Assembly (NCBI GenBank): GCA_019637225.1
Contig: JAHBWC010000001.1
Location: 62,001 to 126,000 of the forward strand
Length of the DNA stretch: 64,000 bases
Direction: 5' to 3'
Source: Labilithrix sp.
GTDB taxonomy: Bacteria; Myxococcota_A; Polyangia; Polyangiales; Polyangiaceae
The translations under genes and the position numbers were made by a program. Within the stretch, counting starts at the first letter, position 1, and every line of letters begins with the position of its first letter. Of the stretch, positions 16,587 to 25,714 are shown piece by piece. The notes beneath the pieces are model-generated. The model had not been told where the DNA came from. It worked only from the letters and a program-made list of their open reading frames with translations, and did not search any database.

Positions 16587-17045
16587 GTGACACCGCTGCT
16601 CCTCCTCACCTGCAAGCTCGAATCGTGCGGGCGTGGCTTCCTCGTCTGCTCGAGCTGCTACCGTGGCCATCGCTACTGCTCGGAGGCGTGCGCGCTGGCA
16701 GGTCGGACCGAGAGCGTGAAGCGCGCCCGGCTGAAGTACGCACGCTCCGACGAGGCGAAGGCACGGCACCGGAAGCGGGCTCGGACCTACTACCGCCAGA
16801 AACTTCGCAAGAAAAGTCTGCCGGATCAGACTTCAAAGGTGCCGTCGAGTGAGGACAGACTGGTGCCCACGGCGGCCTCTGTGAAGAGGCACGCCGCAAG
16901 GGAGAAGCATGTCCATGGACTGGCTCAAGCGGACGTCCAAGCGTCCAGCCTCGTGCGCACCGAAGAAGTACCCGTGGCGCGTTGTGAATGGTGCGGTCGT
17001 GCCGGTACGCGCGTCGTATTTCGCGCACACCGCTTCCAACGATAG
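16587..17045 (+). CDS. Small Cys-rich zinc-ribbon-like protein of recombinase cassette
   Basis: 152 residues from GTG. The N terminus holds CKLESCGRGFLVCSSCYRG followed by HRYCSEAC, a zinc-ribbon-like cluster; a basic helical stretch follows (ARLKYARSDEAKARHRKR), and the end carries CEWCGRAG. It sits 12 bases before the serine recombinase gene. A protein with the same layout (N-terminal cluster, basic middle, C-terminal CARCGR) lies at 17919, directly before istA of the nested element. I infer an accessory DNA-binding factor for recombination; no reaction is assigned. Confidence 0.65.
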   Translation: MTPLLLLTCKLESCGRGFLVCSSCYRGHRYCSEACALAGRTESVKRARLKYARSDEAKARHRKRARTYYRQKLRKKSLPDQTSKVPSSEDRLVPTAASVKRHAAREKHVHGLAQADVQASSLVRTEEVPVARCEWCGRAGTRVVFRAHRFQR

Positions 17046-17918
17046 GCGGCGCGCACGATGACGGCCGCGCAGCGCGCGGCCATCTACGTCCGCATGTCCA
17101 CGGAGCACCAACAGTACTCGACGGAGAACCAAGCCGACGTCATTCGCGAGTACGCCGCGAAGCGAAGCATAGAGATCGTTCGGACCTTCGCCGATGCCGG
17201 GAAGAGCGGCCTGCGCATCGCTGGGCGCGACGCGCTGAAGGAACTGATCGACACGGTCCTCAACGGAGGCGCCGACTTCCAGTCGATCCTCGTCTACGAC
17301 GTCAGCCGCTGGGGCCGGTTCCAGGACGCCGACGAGAGCGCCTACTACGAGTACATCTGCAAGCGTGCCGGGATCACCGTCCACTACTGCGCCGAGCAGT
17401 TCGAGAACGACGGCAGCATCGCGTCAAACATCGTCAAGACCGTGAAGCGTGCGATGGCCGGCGAGTACAGTCGGGAGCTCTCCGCGAAGGTGTTCCAAGG
17501 CCAGTGCCGGTTGATCGAGCTCGGCTACCGCCAGGGCGGCCCCGCTGGGTTCGGACTTCGCCGCATGCTCGTCGACGAGACCGGTCAGGAGAAGGGTGAG
17601 CTGCGAATGGGAGAGAAGAAGAGCATTCAGACGGATCGCGTGATCCTCGTGCCCGGCCCCGAGGACGAGATCGCCGTTGTCCGCCGCGTCTACCGGCTCT
17701 TCCTCGACGAAGGGCGAACGGAGCGTGAGATCGCTTGTCGGTGCCAGCCGGAGGACGCTCGGATCTGACGAACTCCGGGTCTCATGATCCATCCTCTTCG
17801 TCAATGACGTCGGCGGCGTCGGCGGGGTAGATCGCGCGTTGGAGAAGGTGAAGGCCCGGGTGGTTGCACACCCGAGCCCTCGCGGAGAGCGCAAGCAACG
17901 CACTCGCCGACGGAGAGC

Positions 17919-18434
17919 GTGTCGCTAGTCGACGCGCGCGTCCAGCCGCTCCGTGAGGAGCGGCGATCTTTCTTGGACGGTCGGTTCGGTCGGTGCGCGG
18001 GCTGCGGGCTCGTGTTGGTGTTCTGCGAGGTCTGCTCGTCCGTTCACGCCCGGTGCTTGGCGTGCGCGCGGCACCGGCGACTCGCGACGCACCGGGCGGC
18101 CAACCGGCGCTGGGCAAGGTCCGCCGCGGGGCGCGCTTCGGGGCGCCGACGGCAGGCGGACTTCCGCGCGCGGCGGCGGCGCGTAACGGACCCGATCTCG
18201 ACGGAAGGCGAGACCTCGCCGACGACTCCCTCGGTCCCGAGCTCCGCGGTGGAGCCGGCGCAACCCAAGGAACGTCTCCATGATTCGAGTCTTCGATCGA
18301 CCCGTCCGATCCAGGTGGTCCACTGCGCGCGCTGCGGGCGCGTGCTCTCGGGCCGAGTGCAGCCGAGCGAGCGCAGCGCCCCGCGACCGCGCTCCACACG
18401 TCGTCCTCGACCGGCGGCCGCGCGGGCACCGTGA
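17919..18434 (+). CDS. Cys-rich zinc-ribbon-like protein of IS21-like element
   Basis: 171 residues from a GTG preceded by GGAGAG. Residues 25-50 contain CAGCGLVLVFCEVC and HARCLACARH, a cluster like the one in the 16587 protein; the middle is basic (RRWARSAAGRASGRRRQ) and the end has CARCGRVLSGR. It sits 9 bases before istA. The frame is GC-rich and other frames are also open here, so the boundaries are less secure than the cysteine pattern. Likely an accessory protein of the element; the paralogue before the serine recombinase points to a shared helper role. Confidence 0.5.
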   Translation: MSLVDARVQPLREERRSFLDGRFGRCAGCGLVLVFCEVCSSVHARCLACARHRRLATHRAANRRWARSAAGRASGRRRQADFRARRRRVTDPISTEGETSPTTPSVPSSAVEPAQPKERLHDSSLRSTRPIQVVHCARCGRVLSGRVQPSERSAPRPRSTRRPRPAAARAP

Positions 18435-18443
18435 GGTGGCCTC

Positions 18444-19976
18444 GTGAGCGCGCCGCATTCGCCGGTCACGGCCGAGGAGGGCGCGGCCATCCTTCGACTT
18501 CACCACGTCGAGGGCTGGCCTGTCGGCACGATCGCCAGCCAGCTCCACAGGCACCACGACACGGTCGAGCGCGTGCTCGCACACGGCGGGCTGCCCATCA
18601 TGAAGCACCCTCGGCGCGGGCGCCTCGTCGACCCGTACGTACCTTTCATCGAGGAGACGCTCGCGAAGTACCCGAGGCTTCGCGCGAGCCGTCTCTGGGC
18701 GATGGTCGTCGCGCGCGGCTACACGGGCTCGAAGAGCGGCTTCCGCGCGATCGTGAGCCGGCTCCGTCCACGGCGCGCCGCCGAGGCTTTCGTCCGCCGC
18801 TCCGTGCTTCCCGGCGAGGAGGCGCAGGTCGACTGGGCGCACTTCGGGAAGATCACCGTCGGTCGCGCGGAGCGCCCCCTCTTCGCCTTCGTCATGGTCC
18901 TCGCCTTCAGTCGAATGCGCTTCGTGTACTTCGCGATGCGCGCGGCGATGCCGAGCTTCCTGCGCGGACACGTCGAGGCCTTCCGCTTCTTTGGCGCCGC
19001 GCCGCGCGTCATTCTGTACGACAATCTGAAGAGCGCCGTGCTCGAGCGCGAGGGCGACGCCGTCCGCTTCCACCCGACGCTCCTCGCGCTGGCGGGGCAC
19101 TACCGCTTCGAGCCGCGCGCGTGCGCTCCGTACCGGCCAAACGAGAAGGGCCGTGTCGAGCGCGCGATCCGGGACGTGCGCGAGGGATTCTTCGCGGCGC
19201 GGGACTTCACGTCACTCGAGGACCTGAACGCCCAGGCGCGCGCCTGGTGCCTCGAGATCGCTGGCGAGCGGCGCGTCCCCGATGCGAAGGACAAGACCGT
19301 CGCGGAGGCCTTTGCCGAGGAGCGTCCGCGCCTGGTCGCGTTGCCTGGCGACGACTTCCCGGCCGAGGAGCGCGTCGTCGTCACGTCGGGCAAGACGCCG
19401 TACGTCCGCTTCGACCGCAACGACTACAGCGTGCCGCACACCCATGTGTGCCGCTCACTCACGCTCCTCGCGAGCGACGACCGTGTGCGCGTCATCGATC
19501 CGGAGGCACCGACCGAGCTCCTCGCCGACCACAAGCGGAGCTTCGATCGGGATCAGCGCATCGAGCACGAGGGGCACGTGCGCGCGCTGGTCGAGGAGAA
19601 GCGTCGAGCGCACCAGAGCCGAGGCTTCGACCGGCTCTTCTCGGCGGCGCCATCGACGCGCACGATGATGGAGAAGCTCGCCGAGCGCGGCGCGAACCTC
19701 GGCGCCGCGACGTCCGGACTCCTGCAGCTACTCGACCGCGTCGGCGCCGAGATGCTCGAGCGCGCCGTCGCCGAGGTCGTCGCGCGAGACCAACTCCAGC
19801 TCCGCGCCGTGCACTTCGCGCTCGACCGCTTGCGGTACGAGGCCGGTCTCGCGCCGCCGCTCACGGTGCCCGTGACCGACGACGCGCGCGCGAACATGCA
19901 GGTGCGTCCGCACGCACTCTCGACCTACGACAGGCTCCACGCCGAGGACGACGGAGGGGCCGATGGCGAGCGCTGA
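18444..19976 (+). CDS. istA: IS21-family transposase IstA
   Basis: 510 residues from GTG. N-terminal helix-turn-helix (VGTIASQLHRHHDTVERVLAH), then an rve-type catalytic core with Asp in EAQVDWAHFG, Asp in ILYDNLKSAV and Glu in NEKGRVERAI, and a beta-rich C-terminal domain (YVRFDRNDYSVPH). Acts as the transposase; IstB stimulates it. The 3' end overlaps istB by 14 bases, the usual arrangement for translational coupling. All three acidic residues are present, so it appears functional. Confidence 0.95.
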   Translation: MSAPHSPVTAEEGAAILRLHHVEGWPVGTIASQLHRHHDTVERVLAHGGLPIMKHPRRGRLVDPYVPFIEETLAKYPRLRASRLWAMVVARGYTGSKSGFRAIVSRLRPRRAAEAFVRRSVLPGEEAQVDWAHFGKITVGRAERPLFAFVMVLAFSRMRFVYFAMRAAMPSFLRGHVEAFRFFGAAPRVILYDNLKSAVLEREGDAVRFHPTLLALAGHYRFEPRACAPYRPNEKGRVERAIRDVREGFFAARDFTSLEDLNAQARAWCLEIAGERRVPDAKDKTVAEAFAEERPRLVALPGDDFPAEERVVVTSGKTPYVRFDRNDYSVPHTHVCRSLTLLASDDRVRVIDPEAPTELLADHKRSFDRDQRIEHEGHVRALVEEKRRAHQSRGFDRLFSAAPSTRTMMEKLAERGANLGAATSGLLQLLDRVGAEMLERAVAEVVARDQLQLRAVHFALDRLRYEAGLAPPLTVPVTDDARANMQVRPHALSTYDRLHAEDDGGADGER

Positions 19977-20730
19977 CAAGCTCTCCGAGACGCTCAAGCG
20001 CCTTCGGCTCTTCGGCCTCCTCGCCCGCATCGAAGAGATCCGGAACAAGCCCTGGCTCGAGGAGGTGGTCGCCATCGAGCTCGAGGAGAAGACCCGCCGG
20101 AGCCTCGCCCACCGCCAGCACCTCGCCGGTATCGGCGCCTTCAAGCCAGTCAGCAGCTTCGACTGGAAGTGGCCACGCAAGATCGACCGCCCGCTCATCG
20201 AGGAGCTCTTCACGCTCGGCTTCATCACCGAAGGCGCGAACGTCGTCCTCCTCGGCCCCAACGGCGTCGGCAAGACGATGCTCCTCCGAAATCTCGCCGA
20301 CCGCGCCCTCAACGCGGGACACCACGTCGTCGTGCGCACGGCGAGCGATCTGCTCGCCGATCTCATCAAGCAGGAGTCCTCCGTCGCTCGCGCACGCCGG
20401 CTCGCAGCCTACGTCCGGGCGCATCTGCTCTGCATCGACGAGGTCGGCTACCTGTCGTACGACGCGCGGCACGCGGACCTCCTCTTCGAGGTCGTCACGC
20501 GCCGCTACGAGAAGGGCCGCTCGATCCTGCTCACCACGAACAAGCCGTTCGCCGAGTGGCCGACGACCTTCCCGAACGCCGCGTGCGTGGTCACCCTCGT
20601 CGACCGCCTCATGCACAAGTCGGAGATCGTCACGATCGACGGCGACAGCTACCGTCTGCGCGAGGCCGAGGAGCGGCAGCGCGAACGCGCCTCTGCTCGG
20701 AAGAAGAAAAACGGCCCAGCCCGCGCGTGA
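19963..20730 (+). CDS. istB: IS21-family helper ATPase IstB
   Basis: 255 residues. DnaC-like AAA+ ATPase with Walker A GPNGVGKT (about 91-98), Walker B LLCIDEVGYL and sensor ILLTTNK. The N-terminal helical part (LSETLKRLRLFGLLARI) is the IstB_N region, and a Lys/Arg-rich tail follows. Assembles on DNA and directs IstA to the target. ATG start inside the end of istA. Confidence 0.95.
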   Translation: MASADKLSETLKRLRLFGLLARIEEIRNKPWLEEVVAIELEEKTRRSLAHRQHLAGIGAFKPVSSFDWKWPRKIDRPLIEELFTLGFITEGANVVLLGPNGVGKTMLLRNLADRALNAGHHVVVRTASDLLADLIKQESSVARARRLAAYVRAHLLCIDEVGYLSYDARHADLLFEVVTRRYEKGRSILLTTNKPFAEWPTTFPNAACVVTLVDRLMHKSEIVTIDGDSYRLREAEERQRERASARKKKNGPARA

Positions 20731-21729
20731 GCCTACCGGAGCCGCCGGCGCTCACTCCGCGTCGTCGGCGGCTCACGCGGTGGTCGTAATCGCCGTAACC
20801 TCGTCGCAGCGAGCCGCACCCTCTCGTGATCGCCTCGACTCGTCAGCCGTCCGCGATCCGAAGCGATCGGCGACAATCGCTCGGGCGCTGAATGACGAAG
20901 GCATCCGAACCGATCGCGGCTCGTCCTGGACGCGCGGTACCGTGCAGCAGCTCCTGACGAACGAGAAGTACATCGGTCAGAACATCTTCAACCGTGTCTC
21001 GTTCAAGCTGAAGAAGAAGCGCGTTCGGAACCCACCCGAGATGTGGGTTCGGGACGAGGACGCCTTCGAGTCGATCATCGATCAAGCGGCGTTTCACACC
21101 GTGCGCGGGATCATTCTCGCGCGGCACCGCCGCCTGTCGGACGATGAGATGCTCGAGCGCCTCAAGGGGATCCTCGAGCAACGCGGCAAGCTCTCCGGGG
21201 TGCTGATCGACGAGCTCGACGAGATGCCCTCCGCAGCGGCCTACCGCCATCGCTTCGGGAGCTTGCTCCAAGCTTATCAGCTCGTCGGCTTCTCTCCCGA
21301 CCGCGACTATGCGTTCATGGAGGCGAACCGTCAGCTTCGCGCCGTCTACCCGCGCCTCGTCGATGACGTCGTACGGTCGCTCTCGGGCTCCGGCGCGAGG
21401 GTCGAGCGCGATCCCGATACGGATCTCATGACCGTGAATGAGCAGCTACGCGTCTCCTTGGTCCTCTCTCGCTACGAGCAGACGTCCACAGGCTCGCCGC
21501 GGTGGACCATCCGGTTCGATCGGAGCCTCGAGCCCGACCTCACCATCGCCGTCCGGATGGATTCGTCGAACAGCGCCGCGCTCGACTACTACATCCTTCC
21601 GTCCCTCGACGTTCGTGCCGAACGACTGCGCGTCGCCCACGAAAATTTCTTCGGCATCGACGCGTATCGCTACGACAGCCTCGACCACCTCTTCGGGCTT
21701 GGCGAGCTCGTGACGATCGAGGTCGCAGC

Positions 21730-22602
21730 GTGAGCACGGTTCAGCACATCCCGATCAACAAGATCCGCGTGCTCAATACTCGGTCGCGCAACAAGGTGAA
21801 GTTCAACGAGATCGTCACGAACGTCTCGCAGGTCGGTCTGAAGCGACCGATCACGGTGTGCGCGCGTGCGGGTTCTGGCGGCGAATACGATCTGGTCTGC
21901 GGGCAGGGTCGCTTCGAAGCCATGATCCAGCTCGGGCAGACGCACATCTATGCGATGGTCGTCGAGGCGAGCGAGGAGGATCGGTACATCATGAGCCTCG
22001 TCGAGAACATGGCGCGCCGGCATCCGGGCAGTCTCGACCTCGTGCGTGGGGTCGCCGAGCTCGAACAGCGCGGATACTCGCCCGCGCAGATCGCGGAGAA
22101 GATCGGCGTCACGGAGACGTGGGCTCGAGGGATCCTCCGATTACATGCAAAGGGGGAGGAGGTCCTGCTCGCGGCCGTCGAGCGAGGGGAGCTGCCGATC
22201 AACGTCGCCGTCGAGATCGCGTGGGCGAAGGACCAGGACGTGCGGCGCTGTCTCGCCGAGGCATACGAACGCGAGGAGCTCAAGGGGAAGGACATCGCGA
22301 AGGCGCGCGCGATCGTGGAGCGACGGCTGGCGAGCGGGAAGAAGACTCGAAGCAGCAGCAGCAAGCATCCTCGAAAGAAGATGTCGACCGACGATCTCGT
22401 CAAGACGTACAAGCGTTCGATCCAACGACAGGCGCTTCTCGTGAAGCGTGCCCACGCCTGCGAGGCCATGCTCCGCATCGTCAACGGTGCGGTTCGCGAG
22501 CTCTTGAAGGACGACCACTTCGTGACGCTTCTCCGCGCCGAGCAGCTCGACAAGATGCCGAAGACTCTCGTGGAGCACGTGCACCAGCGAGGCGCCCGAT
22601 GA
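21730..22602 (+). CDS. ParB-like protein 1 of recombinase cassette
   Basis: 290 residues; the GTG overlaps the stop of the serine recombinase (GTGA). Residues 5-100 form a ParB N-terminal (sulfiredoxin-like) domain: GQGRFEAMIQLG at 58-69 corresponds to the GERR box and ENMARR at 92-97 to the ENxxR box. Residues 108-150 hold a helix-turn-helix (YSPAQIAEKIGVTETWARGILR, a 22-residue region shown by its ends). The C terminus is Lys/Ser-rich, then helical. Unlike plasmid ParB it has no ParA partner here; coupling to a recombinase suggests a role in DNA recognition during recombination or maintenance of the cassette. Confidence 0.85.
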   Translation: MSTVQHIPINKIRVLNTRSRNKVKFNEIVTNVSQVGLKRPITVCARAGSGGEYDLVCGQGRFEAMIQLGQTHIYAMVVEASEEDRYIMSLVENMARRHPGSLDLVRGVAELEQRGYSPAQIAEKIGVTETWARGILRLHAKGEEVLLAAVERGELPINVAVEIAWAKDQDVRRCLAEAYEREELKGKDIAKARAIVERRLASGKKTRSSSSKHPRKKMSTDDLVKTYKRSIQRQALLVKRAHACEAMLRIVNGAVRELLKDDHFVTLLRAEQLDKMPKTLVEHVHQRGAR

Positions 22603-23468
22603 GCCCCGTCAAGCCAGCTTTCCTCATGGACGCGGTGACGCTGCCGCTCGACCGCATTCGTCCATCGCGCCAGTTGAAACCGCAGGTCAAGACATCCTCT
22701 CGCTACAAGATGATCGAGGCGTCCGTCCGTGAGCTCGGTGTCATCGAACCGCTGATCGTTTATCCCGAGACGGGGAAGACCGGCTTTCATACGCTACTGG
22801 ACGGTCACGTCCGTCTCGAAGTTCTACGCGAGCTCGGCCAAGCTACCGCGATGTGCCTCGTGTCGACGGACGACGAGGGCTGCACGTACAACCATCGCGT
22901 CAACCGGATCGCGCCCATTCAAGAGAACCGGATGATCCTGCGAGCCATCGAAGCGGGAGTACCGGAGGAGCGGATCGCGAAGGCACTCAACGTCACGACG
23001 AAGACGATCCGCGAAAGCAAGAACCGGCTCAATGGAATCTGCAAGGAAGCGATCGAGACCTTGAAAGACAAGCCGATCGCCGAGGTCGCGCTCCGTTCGC
23101 TCAAGAAGGTGAAGCCGTACCGGCAGATCGAGATGGCGGGGCTGATGACGATGTCGAACACGTTCACGGCCTCGTACGCGAAGACGTTGCTCGCGGCGAC
23201 GCCCTCCGAGCAGCTCCTCGACCCGCCGAAGCCAGACACGCGGCCCGAGCAGATCTCGAAGCTCGAAAGCGAGATGCGAACGGTCGAGCGAGACTTCGTC
23301 ATGCTCGAGGAGTCCTACAGTCGGGACACGCTCAATCTTCAAGTCGCTCGCGCCTACCTGAAGACACTGCTCCAGAATGCACGCGTAAAGCGCTACCTCT
23401 CCCAGAAGCACCCCGAGCTCGAAGCGCAGCTTCAGAAGGTCGTCGACGTGGACTCACTCGACGCCTGA
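22599..23468 (+). CDS. ParB-like protein 2 (RepB C-terminal type) of recombinase cassette
   Basis: 289 residues, ATG overlapping the previous stop (ATGA). The N-terminal ParB/Srx domain is diverged: LLDGHVRLEVLRELG replaces GERR and IQENRMI replaces ENxxR. A helix-turn-helix follows (ERIAKALNVTTKTIRESKNR), and the C-terminal half resembles the plasmid partition RepB C-terminal domain (AEVALRSLKKVKPYRQIEM). Proteins of this kind are known to occur in pairs beside large serine recombinases; their biochemical role is not established. Last gene of the three-gene translationally coupled unit. Confidence 0.82.
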   Translation: MSPVKPAFLMDAVTLPLDRIRPSRQLKPQVKTSSRYKMIEASVRELGVIEPLIVYPETGKTGFHTLLDGHVRLEVLRELGQATAMCLVSTDDEGCTYNHRVNRIAPIQENRMILRAIEAGVPEERIAKALNVTTKTIRESKNRLNGICKEAIETLKDKPIAEVALRSLKKVKPYRQIEMAGLMTMSNTFTASYAKTLLAATPSEQLLDPPKPDTRPEQISKLESEMRTVERDFVMLEESYSRDTLNLQVARAYLKTLLQNARVKRYLSQKHPELEAQLQKVVDVDSLDA

Positions 23469-23647
23469 GGCCTTCGCCAGTCGTGGCCGCCTCCCGCGGC
23501 GTTCAGCACCGGGGTCCACCGATGCCGGGCCCAGTCAATGCAGATCCGCCCAAACGCGTAGGAATCCGACACATGACGGTCAACTGATGGAAAGTGCAGA
23601 ACTTTAGGTTGATTGTGACGCAGAACGTGTCCTCCTTATAAACCACC

Positions 23648-23869
23648 ATGGAGAATCAACAACGACAGCCGCTCGAGAAGGTCATCGAGGATATTGCTCG
23701 GAAGAAACTCGGCGTGTCGACACTGGAGACGCGTCGCTCGGACTCCCTCGACTTCCACGACGTCGCGGTCTGGCAGTTGCGGGCCGCGCTCGAGGCCGCG
23801 TACCAAGCCGGACTCGCCGCCGCGACGGCCGCGAGCGCACCGCGCCACGACAAGCAAAGTCAGACATGA
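23648..23869 (+). CDS. Small conserved protein, DUF6900-like
   Basis: 73 residues with the pattern IARKKLGVSTLETRRSDSLDFHD (landmarks IARKKLG and LETRRSDSLDFHDVAVW) and LRAALEAAYQAG. This matches my recollection of the DUF6900 family of small plasmid and element proteins; the family number is from memory. It lies 180 bases after the second ParB-like gene, possibly the outer edge of the cassette. The gap 23469-23647 holds no gene. Function unknown. Confidence 0.6.
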   Translation: MENQQRQPLEKVIEDIARKKLGVSTLETRRSDSLDFHDVAVWQLRAALEAAYQAGLAAATAASAPRHDKQSQT

Positions 23870-23916
23870 GCCGCGTTAGTGGATCCCTCGACGACGAAAG
23901 GGGCGCCCGGTGAACC

Positions 23917-24633
23917 TCAGTCCTTGGTGCTCGGACTCCAGAAGGCTTGTCGGATCGTTGGAAGCGCCGCGATGCGCGCAACGAGCTGGTCGAGCTCGGC
24001 TTGCGCTACCGAGGCAGGCGCCAGCGTGGCTCGGATGTTGACTTCCTCCTCGCCGAACGCACGGATCTCGATGTCGCGCGCCGGCATGTTGCCCTCCTCA
24101 AGCAACTCTTCAAGCGCGCCCAGCGCCTCCTTGCGGTGAGCTCGCGTCGCGATGACGGTGACGGTGTTGGTGATCTCGACGTTCGCCACGTCCATCGGTT
24201 GCCGATTGATACGGTCGGCAACTGGTCGAAGCAGCGTGTTTGCCGCGAGGACGAAGCCAGTGCCGAGTATGGCTTCGAGGATGAGATCGGAGCCCGCGCA
24301 CGCGCCCACCGCAGCGGAGCCCCAAAGGGTTGCAGCCGTGTTGAGGCCGCGCACGTTGCCTTGCTCCCGCATAATGACGCCAGCTCCAAGGAACCCGATC
24401 CCCGATACGACGTAAGAGATCACGCGGACTGCCCCTTCGTGGCCATAGAGGCGGTTGGCGGCGTCGACGAAGACAGCCGCTCCAACCGCGACGAGGATGT
24501 TCGTGCGCAGCCCAGCCGTACGCTGGCGCACCTGGCGCTCGAATCCGATGAGCCCACCCATGACGAAAGCGGTCGTCAGGCTCACCAGAGTGTCGAGCAA
24601 CGATCGCAGGTTGATGTTGTCGATGGCTTCCAT
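23917..24633 (-). CDS. mgtC: MgtC/SapB family membrane protein
   Basis: 238 residues from the ATG at 24633; the longer frame overlaps the upstream gene. Four to five membrane helices in the first 145 residues carry the family motif GGLIGFERQVRQRTAGLRTN (halves GGLIGFERQ and AGLRTN) and GIGFLGAGVIM. The C-terminal 80 residues form a cytosolic ACT-like domain (NTVTVIATRAHRKEALGAL). MgtC proteins restrain F1Fo ATP synthase and support growth at low Mg2+ in pathogens; general members have an unclear role. Last gene of a four-gene leftward operon with a universal stress protein and an outer membrane channel. With the two MgtE genes this is the third Mg2+-linked gene of the window. Confidence 0.9.
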   Translation of the reverse strand: MEAIDNINLRSLLDTLVSLTTAFVMGGLIGFERQVRQRTAGLRTNILVAVGAAVFVDAANRLYGHEGAVRVISYVVSGIGFLGAGVIMREQGNVRGLNTAATLWGSAAVGACAGSDLILEAILGTGFVLAANTLLRPVADRINRQPMDVANVEITNTVTVIATRAHRKEALGALEELLEEGNMPARDIEIRAFGEEEVNIRATLAPASVAQAELDQLVARIAALPTIRQAFWSPSTKD

Positions 24634-24706
24634 GCGACGCTCGATGGGCAGGACGCGAATCTCGTGCCTTCGTTCAGATGACGCGATCCGACGCCTCTCC
24701 GAAGGC

Positions 24707-25636
24707 TCACCCCCCCTTCGCGACGAGGTTCGGTGGTCGCACGACGAGGACGTCGCATCGAGCATGGCGAATGACGTGTGCTGCGACGCTGCCGAGCCTG
24801 AAACGAATGATACCGGCACGGGCGTGGGTCCCGAGAACAAGGAGGTCTGCGCGGCACCTCTCGACCAAACCGAGGATCACTTCCCGTGCGTCACCGTCGC
24901 CGATCAAGACGCGGAGGCGTACGCCCCTCTCTTGGTAAGGAGCGATCGTGCTCGTGATGGCATCGGTCAGCTTCTTGCGCACCGTCTTCCGAAGCTGAAG
25001 GATCTCTCTCGTCGAAACGAACCCGCCCCAGAGCCAGCCTTCGAGCGGCACGAACGCCGCGCCGACGATCTGGACGCGGCATGCCTTCGCCGCGACTCTC
25101 AACGCCCGCTCAAGCACGAACGACGATTCAACGCCACCGGAGAGCGCGACGAGCGGAGTCTCGTAGGGTCCTCGTGACCGAGTTCCCACGACGAGAACGG
25201 GGACGGGACTTCTGTGGATCACCCTCTCCGCTGTCGAGCCGAGAAGGAACCTCCGGAGATTGGCTGCGCCGTGCCTGCCGACGACGATGATATCCGCGCG
25301 GCTCTCCTTCGCTATGTCGAGGATCTTGATTGACGGCTCCCCGGTGGACGTCTCGGCTCGAACCCGTACATCCTCGCGGCCAAGACGGTCGAAGGCTCTT
25401 CGGAGCATCCGCACCTGGCGAGTTACCCGTTCACGGGGGTCCATCAATAGCTGCCCCGCGACCTCTCTTGATGGGGGCACGTGAACCAGGACAACCTCCC
25501 CCCCGTCTGCCAGCGGTAAGCTCTGCGTCCGGCGAAGCGCACGCATTGCGCCTGGTGAAAAGTCTGTCGCGACAACGACGGTCCGCAGCGGCGGGGCCAG
25601 CCGTGATTCGCGATCGGGAAGCGCTGCTTGACTCAT
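24707..25636 (-). CDS. Tandem-domain universal stress protein (UspA family)
   Basis: 309 residues (ATG 25636; a GTG at 25687 would add 17). Two UspA domains in tandem: the first, about 18-150, has VVVATDFSPGA and the ATP-binding signature GRHGAANLRRFLLGST; the second, about 160-300, has VALSGGVESS and GTHARAGIIRFRLGSVAAHVI with VLVVRPP. Both keep the G-2x-G-9x-G(S/T) nucleotide motif, so ATP binding is likely. Cytoplasmic stress response factor. Lies between a small membrane protein and MgtC in one operon. Confidence 0.9.
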   Translation of the reverse strand: MSQAALPDRESRLAPPLRTVVVATDFSPGAMRALRRTQSLPLADGGEVVLVHVPPSREVAGQLLMDPRERVTRQVRMLRRAFDRLGREDVRVRAETSTGEPSIKILDIAKESRADIIVVGRHGAANLRRFLLGSTAERVIHRSPVPVLVVGTRSRGPYETPLVALSGGVESSFVLERALRVAAKACRVQIVGAAFVPLEGWLWGGFVSTREILQLRKTVRKKLTDAITSTIAPYQERGVRLRVLIGDGDAREVILGLVERCRADLLVLGTHARAGIIRFRLGSVAAHVIRHARCDVLVVRPPNLVAKGG

Positions 25637-25714
25637 TCGAGCACCAACTACGACCTCCGCAGGCAAACTCGATGCCGCCTGCGTCACTTTACTCGGAGCG
25701 TTTGGCCAAACAGC

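Larger units (their letters stand above)
17736..20875 (+). mobile_element. IS21-like element with extra Cys-rich gene
   Basis: 3140 bp, starting TGTCG and ending CGACA, flanked by the 6-bp duplication ATCGCT (17730-17735 and 20876-20881). It carries istA and istB in overlapping frames and an upstream Cys-rich gene, which makes it longer than most IS21 members (2-2.6 kb). The terminal inverted repeat beyond TGTCG is weak. About 180 bp at the left and 145 bp at the right end carry no gene. Confidence 0.88.
17058..21733 (+). pseudogene. Large serine recombinase, interrupted by IS21-like element
   Basis: Segments 17058-17735 and 20882-21733 together encode 509 residues; removing the element and one 6-bp duplication joins ...EGRTEREIA to RALNDEGIRTDRG in frame. 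The N-terminal resolvase domain has the catalytic Ser14 in YVRMSTEHQ and the conserved DVSRWGRFQD and NIVKTVKRAMAGEYSREL helices. The second half holds the Recombinase domain (GSSWTRGTVQQLLTNEKYIG) and a long C-terminal region without recognised motifs. Role before interruption: site-specific integration/excision of the cassette that includes the two ParB-like genes, the first of which overlaps its stop (GTGA). Inactive as it stands unless the element excises. Confidence 0.92.

Noticed and set aside
17782..19100. Long minus-strand frames over the IS21-like element
   Set aside because: Antisense to istA and the Cys-rich gene; no motif.
18431..21733. 1100-residue open frame spanning the IS21-like element
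   Set aside because: Only the last 284 codons (recombinase 3' part) are real; the rest is an out-of-frame reading of istA and istB.
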